From the NCBI GenBank assembly GCA_033105485.1, contig CP136956.1, positions 1,054,001 through 1,118,000 on the forward strand: a stretch of DNA of 64,000 nt, in the 5' to 3' direction. The position numbers and the translations under genes were made by a program. This document shows positions 59,144 to 64,000 of the stretch, in pieces. The notes under the pieces are model-generated. The model made no database searches, had not been told where the DNA came from, and saw only the letters and a list, made by a program, of their open reading frames with translations. The stretch's first letter is position 1. The number at the start of each line of letters is the position of its first letter. The DNA comes from LVI-A0039 sp033105485 (lineage in GTDB: Bacteria > Bacillota_I > Bacilli_A > UBA3375).

Positions 59144-62100
59144 ATGGAGAAAAGAGTAGTTGGTATTGCAGTTGCTATTATATTTAATAGACAGAATCAA
59201 GTTTTAATAACTAAGCGTAATAGCAAACAATCATTTGCTGGCTACTGGGAATTTCCTGGTGGAAAAATAGAGGTTGGAGAAACAGCTAAAGATGCAGCAA
59301 TTCGCGAGGTTAAAGAAGAAGTATGTATTGATTTAAATTGGAGTCTTACAAATGAGTATCACCATATCCAATTTGAGAATGATAACTTTATTGCAGACAT
59401 TACTTACTTTAAGAACACTAGCTTTGCAGGAATCCCGACATTAACCGATCAATTAGAAATGGAATGGATCGATGTAAATGAACTATATAAATACCAATTC
59501 CCGAAAGCAAACGATCAGGTTGTAGCAATGCTAGAAGCAGATGATAAACTGATTAATCCTAAACCTACTTTCCCTATTCAACAGTCTAAATTAATTCATA
59601 ACTATACTGATAGTAATAATATCAATCATAAAGTATTATCAGTATTAGTTGATAATCTAAAGGAAAGTACAAGTTTTCAAATCGTTGTAGCATTTATAAC
59701 AAATAGTGGAGTTAGTTTACTATTACCTACTTTAAAAGAACTAGAGACTAGAGGAATCACTGGCCACGTAATAACAAGTTCTTACTTAGGCTTCACAGAT
59801 CCTGAGGCAGTAAAGAAGTTGGATTCATTTAAGAATGTTACAGTCTATCTTAATGAGAGTAACTTACATGCTAAAGGTTACATTTTCAATAAAGCTAATA
59901 GTACTGATGTATTAATAGGTAGTAGTAATTTAACTAGTAGTGCACTTACAACAAATGGTGAGTGGAATACACTTACTACATATGATAATTATCAAGGTAA
60001 TAGTGAACTAGAAGAAATTAGATCTGCTTTTAATACGATCAAAGATAATTCTAAGTTATTATCAGAAGTAATTGATGATTACACTACAGTATATAACGCA
60101 AATAAACAGTTAAATAAGATTAAACAAGAGTTATACAATACTCATGTCACAAATCATGACCAAGTGCCTATAACAGCCAATACTATGCAAATAGAAGCGT
60201 TACAAGCACTAAAATCATTGCGAGATAGTAATGTTGATAAGGGATTAGTAATTAGTAGCACTGGTAGTGGGAAAACAATCTTAGCTGGTTTAGATGTTAA
60301 ACAAGTTAACCCAAGTCGAATGTTATTTATTGTTCACCGTGAGAATATAGCAAGAAAAGCTATGGATACTTTCAAACAAATTATTCCTAATAGGTCATAT
60401 GGACTATATACAGGAACAATAAAAGATAAAGATAGTGATTATCTATTTGCAACTATTCAAACTTTAGTTAATAACTTAGATAGTTTCAATACAACAGATT
60501 TTGATTACATTATAATTGATGAAGTTCACCATGGTGGAGCCAAGTCATATCAACAAGTCTTTGATTATTTTAAACCAAGTTTCTATTTAGGACTAACAGC
60601 AACTCCTGAGCGTACAGATGGTTTTGATATCTTTAAGATGTTTGATTATAATATTGCTTATGAGTATAGATTAGATAGAGCAATGAAAGACGACTTACTT
60701 GCTCCTTTCCATTACTTTGGGGTCTCTGATATTACAGTCGATAATAGGCTAGTTGAAGAGAATACTTCGATTAATAACTTAACAACTGAAGAACGTATTA
60801 AAAATATTTCAAATAAGTTAAGAGAATACACAGTTACAAACCAAGTTAATGGGCTAATGTTTGTAAGTAATGTAACCGAAGCAAAACAGTTATCATCTAA
60901 ACTTAATGAAGCAGGATTCAAGACAATAACTCTTGATGCAACTAATAGTGAAGATGAAAGACAACGAGCAATTGATAAGCTAGAAACAACAGAACTAGAC
61001 TATATAATAACAGTAGATATATTCAATGAAGGAATTGATATTCCGTGTGTAAACCAAGTAGTGCTGTTAAGACCAACTAAGTCAGCAATTGTTTATGTTC
61101 AACAAATAGGTCGTGGACTAAGAAAACATAGTAGCAAAGAGTTTGTAACAATCATTGACTTTATTGGTAACTATAAGAATAACTATCTTGTTCCAGTTGC
61201 TATTTCAAATGATCATACGTATAACAAAGATAAGCTAAAGAAAGATGTAATTATCAATGGTATTAACATCTTACATGGTGAGTCAGTAATTCAGTTTGAA
61301 CAAATAGTTCAAGAGCAATTAATAAAGCAAATAACAAATACTAAAATAAACACAATGGCAAATATCAAGCATGATTATAACTATTTAAAAGCTAAACTAA
61401 ATAGAATACCAACGCTACTCGACTTTGCTAATAACAATCTGATGTCGCCTTTAGAAATAACTAAAGTCGATATCTATCCAAAAGTTGTCAGTAAGATAGA
61501 AAAGGAAAAGTGTGCACTTGCTCAAAATGAAGAAGTATTTTTAGAGTACATTACCAAGTTTGTGTTAACAAGTAAAAGGTTAGCAGAGCATAATGTACTA
61601 TCACAAACAATTGAACAACAGCAAATAACTCTAACAATAGATGAAGAAATAAATGCTGCTGATCACTTTGCAAAAGAAATCTTTACTAAAATATCAGATG
61701 AGTATAAGTACAAACCAATACTAGAAAAAGTAAGCGAAGGAACATATAGACTAACTAAAGAGTTTAAGAGTAGTCTAGATAATAAACTATTCAAAGATAG
61801 TGTCTTAGATATATTAGCAGTTAGTGAGCAATTGGTATCAACAAATGACTTACAACTAAATACTACATATACAAGAAAAGAAGCCTATAAGTATTTACTT
61901 AAAGACTTCAATAATGGATATCAAGTTGGAGGATATACAGTCTTTGATGACTTGGCACTAATCTTCATCACATTAGATGATAGTAATAGTTTTACACAGT
62001 ATGACAATGAACTATTAAGTAATAATCAAATAACGTGGTTTAGTAAAGCTAATAGAAAACTTAGAGATAAGAATAACAACTATACTGCAGAAGGGAAACT

Positions 62101-62296
62101 AGCAGCTAATAAAGTTGATATCCATATCTTTACCAAAAGAAATAGTAGTGAAGAGTTCTACTACTTAGGAACTGCATATACTAAGTATATAGAAGAACAA
62201 ACAAAAGAAGAGAAACAGAGATACAAGTATACGTTTAATCTATACAACACAATATCAGATGAACTATATAAGTATCTAACAGTTAAAGGGGAGTAA
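59144..62296 (+). CDS. Nudix-PLD nuclease-SF2 helicase-DUF3427 fusion, 1050 residues
   Basis: Four domains in order. (1) Nudix hydrolase, residues 1-130: WEFPGGKIEVGETAKDAAI and REVKEEVCIDL, the Nudix box with Cys at the usual Gly. (2) Phospholipase-D-like nuclease, about 155-310: NLHAKGYIF (HxK) and LIGSSNLTSSAL, one HKD motif. (3) SF2 helicase, about 340-720: STGSGKTILAGLDV, IIDEVHHGGAKSYQ, LTATPERTDG, and QQIGRGLRKH. (4) C-terminal DUF3427-like, about 900-1050: ITWFSKANRKL and FYYLGTAYTKY. PLD-helicase-DUF3427 proteins are typical of defence islands. The fused MutT-like Nudix domain might clean or sense modified nucleotides. Whole frame is open; RBS GGGGATGA is modest. Confidence 0.88.
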   Translation: MEKRVVGIAVAIIFNRQNQVLITKRNSKQSFAGYWEFPGGKIEVGETAKDAAIREVKEEVCIDLNWSLTNEYHHIQFENDNFIADITYFKNTSFAGIPTLTDQLEMEWIDVNELYKYQFPKANDQVVAMLEADDKLINPKPTFPIQQSKLIHNYTDSNNINHKVLSVLVDNLKESTSFQIVVAFITNSGVSLLLPTLKELETRGITGHVITSSYLGFTDPEAVKKLDSFKNVTVYLNESNLHAKGYIFNKANSTDVLIGSSNLTSSALTTNGEWNTLTTYDNYQGNSELEEIRSAFNTIKDNSKLLSEVIDDYTTVYNANKQLNKIKQELYNTHVTNHDQVPITANTMQIEALQALKSLRDSNVDKGLVISSTGSGKTILAGLDVKQVNPSRMLFIVHRENIARKAMDTFKQIIPNRSYGLYTGTIKDKDSDYLFATIQTLVNNLDSFNTTDFDYIIIDEVHHGGAKSYQQVFDYFKPSFYLGLTATPERTDGFDIFKMFDYNIAYEYRLDRAMKDDLLAPFHYFGVSDITVDNRLVEENTSINNLTTEERIKNISNKLREYTVTNQVNGLMFVSNVTEAKQLSSKLNEAGFKTITLDATNSEDERQRAIDKLETTELDYIITVDIFNEGIDIPCVNQVVLLRPTKSAIVYVQQIGRGLRKHSSKEFVTIIDFIGNYKNNYLVPVAISNDHTYNKDKLKKDVIINGINILHGESVIQFEQIVQEQLIKQITNTKINTMANIKHDYNYLKAKLNRIPTLLDFANNNLMSPLEITKVDIYPKVVSKIEKEKCALAQNEEVFLEYITKFVLTSKRLAEHNVLSQTIEQQQITLTIDEEINAADHFAKEIFTKISDEYKYKPILEKVSEGTYRLTKEFKSSLDNKLFKDSVLDILAVSEQLVSTNDLQLNTTYTRKEAYKYLLKDFNNGYQVGGYTVFDDLALIFITLDDSNSFTQYDNELLSNNQITWFSKANRKLRDKNNNYTAEGKLAANKVDIHIFTKRNSSEEFYYLGTAYTKYIEEQTKEEKQRYKYTFNLYNTISDELYKYLTVKGE

Positions 62297-62299
62297 TAA

Positions 62300-63253
62300 G
62301 TGGAAAATGCAATTAGTAAGATAAAAAACTTTAAAAATGTAGATGCAAATACAAGAATATATCCTAAAATGTATAAAATCAGCGGTAATGGAACAAGGAA
62401 AACATTTGAAAAAATTAATATAGATGAATTTGACTGTGCGCATGATATCATAAATAATATAATTGATTACTTAAGAACATATGTTTTAGAAAAAGGCGAA
62501 AATTCAAATCAATCGACATTTAATTTAGGTAACATAGATAAAGAAGGGGTAAGAATACTGGAATATGATTTTATCCCCGAGGGGAAAAATCTTTATTTTT
62601 TAGATGAGGAAATTGCAATTCAGCATGGCATAGATATAAAAAAACTTGAAAGTAAAGGGACTAAAACTGATACTGTTCAATGGTCTCACTTAGATATAGA
62701 AGATGGTGATAAAATTCTTATCGATATCACAATTGAAAATATTGAGTATGAAATTCTATTTTTAACATCAGGATCAATATCAATGGGAAAGAAAAAGAAT
62801 TTTGTTGGGAGCTATAAAAATAGTCCCAAAGTGTTTAGTAATGAAACTATTTTAAATTTAGAAAATGCCAATATAATTTATATAAAAGACCTTAGCAAAA
62901 ATAAGTTTATCTGTAAAAATTTAGATAGATTTCGTACTCATTTCGGATTAAATGAAATTTATATAAAAAGAGCAGAAGATATTTTGCAAACACTATGTAT
63001 TACAAAGAATACCGGGCAACTAGGTGTAGAGGATAGTTTATTGGTTTTAAAAAATCAGGATAGGTTTGAGTATGATTATATACAAGAACATTTAGCAAAA
63101 ATAGATAATCATTTTAGAGAGAATGGATTGATTTTAGAGAAAACTGATGAGAATAAATACGTAATTAAGTCTAAGGATATTTATTCTATTTTTGTGAAGC
63201 AGCATGTGAAAAATAAAACGATAAATCCCCATACCGAAGAAGAGGTTGGATAA
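62300..63253 (+). CDS. Unknown protein, possibly KwaB/DUF4868-like
   Basis: The product is 317 residues and soluble. It starts with GTG at 62300 after GGGGAG, 3 bases past the helicase stop. The middle has VQWSHLDIEDGDKILIDITI; the C-terminal third carries IIYIKDLSKNKFICKNLDRF and SLLVLKNQDRFEYDYIQEHL, which remind me of the DUF4868 domain of KwaB, a DNA-associated defence protein of similar length (about 315). I could not align it. Its one-base overlap with the next gene (a membrane protein) and closeness to the helicase mean the three genes are one unit. AT-rich. Confidence 0.6.
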   Translation: MENAISKIKNFKNVDANTRIYPKMYKISGNGTRKTFEKINIDEFDCAHDIINNIIDYLRTYVLEKGENSNQSTFNLGNIDKEGVRILEYDFIPEGKNLYFLDEEIAIQHGIDIKKLESKGTKTDTVQWSHLDIEDGDKILIDITIENIEYEILFLTSGSISMGKKKNFVGSYKNSPKVFSNETILNLENANIIYIKDLSKNKFICKNLDRFRTHFGLNEIYIKRAEDILQTLCITKNTGQLGVEDSLLVLKNQDRFEYDYIQEHLAKIDNHFRENGLILEKTDENKYVIKSKDIYSIFVKQHVKNKTINPHTEEEVG

Positions 63254-63807
63254 TGCAAAGGATTAATGATAGATTTTTTGCAATGTTAAAAACGGTTTCA
63301 ACACTATTATTGGTTTATATTATATTAATCTATAATTTATTACGTGTTGAGGATAAAGAGTATAGTAAAATATTGCTCATAATTTTATTGTTATTAATAT
63401 GTGTATCGATCACACAAATATTTTTCTCAAAAAAAATATATTTTGAAAAAACAGCCACACAAAGCTTGTCTAAAATAAAGTTAGTAGATCGATATGAAAT
63501 ATTCAGTTCTTTTGAAATATGGTTTTTAATACTTACCCCTATACTTGTGTTTAATGATCCAACTAATATGTCTGTATCGTTAGCATTAGTATTTTCCTTA
63601 ATTGTTGTGTATATAATATCAAAGGAAAATAAGTTTATTTACAATATAGGGTTTTTAGTAAAATTTTCGTATTATAAAGTAGAAATAGATGATGAAGAGT
63701 ATATTGTTTTAACAAAATTACACAGAAATGATTTAACAAGTGAGGGCCGATTAATTGGATTTCAGCTTAAAGAAGGACATAATGTTTTATTAGTAGAAAG
63801 TGATTAA
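63253..63807 (+). CDS. Four-helix membrane protein, possibly KwaA-like
   Basis: The product is 184 residues: membrane helices at about residues 11-31, 39-58, 86-100 and 105-122, followed by a cytosolic tail of about 55 residues with YNIGFLVKFSYYKVEIDDEE and LHRNDLTSEGRLIGFQLKEG. A four-helix membrane protein plus a linked 317-residue protein recalls the KwaA/KwaB (Kiwa) pair, with reverse gene order. The start codon overlaps the previous stop (TAATG). The family assignment is a hypothesis only. Confidence 0.6.
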   Translation: MQRINDRFFAMLKTVSTLLLVYIILIYNLLRVEDKEYSKILLIILLLLICVSITQIFFSKKIYFEKTATQSLSKIKLVDRYEIFSSFEIWFLILTPILVFNDPTNMSVSLALVFSLIVVYIISKENKFIYNIGFLVKFSYYKVEIDDEEYIVLTKLHRNDLTSEGRLIGFQLKEGHNVLLVESD

Positions 63808-63944
63808 ACTTATGTACTCTTTAATATCATTGCCCGTAAAACAGAGTGGTCAATTTGTATCGGTAAGAATATTCACATGTGATAATGTAAGCATACGTAA
63901 TGTAGAAAAGAGATAGAAAATAAGAATTAAGGAAGTGGTGTAAA

Positions 63945-64000
63945 TTGTTTAAAAGTTTGAAACAAAAACTATTTGGAAAAGTAGATGAAATTCAAGTGGT
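63945..64000 (+). CDS. Start of a truncated gene, N-terminus FtsY-like
   Basis: A TTG codon at 63945, preceded by AAGGAAGTGG, opens a frame that runs to the window edge and begins FKSLKQKLFGKVDEIQV. FtsY proteins (SRP receptor) often start with such a short basic segment, but 18 residues are too few to decide. Confidence 0.4.
   Translation, partial: MFKSLKQKLFGKVDEIQV

Noticed and set aside
62300..63807. Firm naming of the two genes as kwaB and kwaA
   Set aside because: Resemblance rests on lengths, helix count and loose text similarity; gene order is reversed relative to known Kiwa, so no symbol was assigned.
1..64000. tRNA, rRNA, insertion sequences, phage genes
   Set aside because: I looked for clover-leaf termini, transposase-like frames with inverted ends and phage structural genes and saw none; a covariance scan would be needed to be sure about tRNA.

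Overview
The window is a chromosomal segment of a low-GC, AT-rich bacterium of the Bacillota/Tenericutes type (Erysipelotrichia- or Mollicutes-like Bacilli are the best guess; the sequence alone does not fix the lineage). Reasons: very A/T-rich third codon positions, strong GGAGG-type ribosome binding sites, intrinsic terminators after almost every operon, short leaders with extended -10 promoters (TGn-TATAAT), lipoprotein signals, ECF transporters and a fermentative gene set (fructose PTS, arginine deiminase pathway). All of roughly 60 gene stops I checked are TAA or TAG and none is TGA, while Trp is written TGG. No rRNA, tRNA, CRISPR array, prophage or insertion sequence was recognised.

Layout. 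1-2.8 kb: 3' part of a surface protein made of alternating Ig-like repeats. 2.9-7.8 kb: phosphate uptake operon pstSCAB-phoU plus an unusual OmpR-type regulator, preceded by five TGTTAA boxes in exact 11-bp phase. 7.9-11.4 kb: fructose regulator, PTS enzyme II and 1-phosphofructokinase. 11.6-26.7 kb: small and housekeeping genes, among them a MacB-like ABC transporter, a YitT membrane protein, an SF1 helicase, an esterase, a Gfo/Idh oxidoreductase, a large lipoprotein, an acetyltransferase, a nitroreductase and several very small membrane-protein genes. 26.7-31.6 kb: polyamine-type ABC importer with a deaminase-type amidohydrolase. 31.7-42.8 kb: three Fic-family proteins (one with a destroyed active site) around a nucleoside salvage operon (nucleoside hydrolase, complete ECF transporter, ribokinase) that carries LacI-type operators, followed by the lacI-type gene. 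A second endonuclease-like lipoprotein lies here. 42.9-50.3 kb: small membrane proteins, a second YitT protein, a duplicated-domain protein of unknown function, then a cation/proton antiporter with a structured leader, a YtcJ-like amidohydrolase and an AGCS amino-acid symporter. 50.4-53.1 kb: an ATPase plus membrane protein pair that looks like accessory or defence DNA. 53.4-59.0 kb: arcA-arcB-arcC, an RpiR-type regulator and a YfcC/ArcD-type carrier. 59.1-63.8 kb: a 1050-residue Nudix-PLD-helicase-DUF3427 fusion followed by two tightly linked unknown genes (one soluble, one four-helix membrane protein), the best candidate for a new defence module. The window ends in the start of another gene.

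How the parts work together. Phosphate import is under a PHO-box-like promoter. Fructose is phosphorylated during uptake and then at C6. Arginine is exchanged for ornithine and catabolised to ATP. Ribonucleosides are probably imported by the ECF system, split to base and ribose, and ribose is phosphorylated. Three loci (50.4, 59.1 and the Fic set) look like accessory immunity or toxin-type functions.
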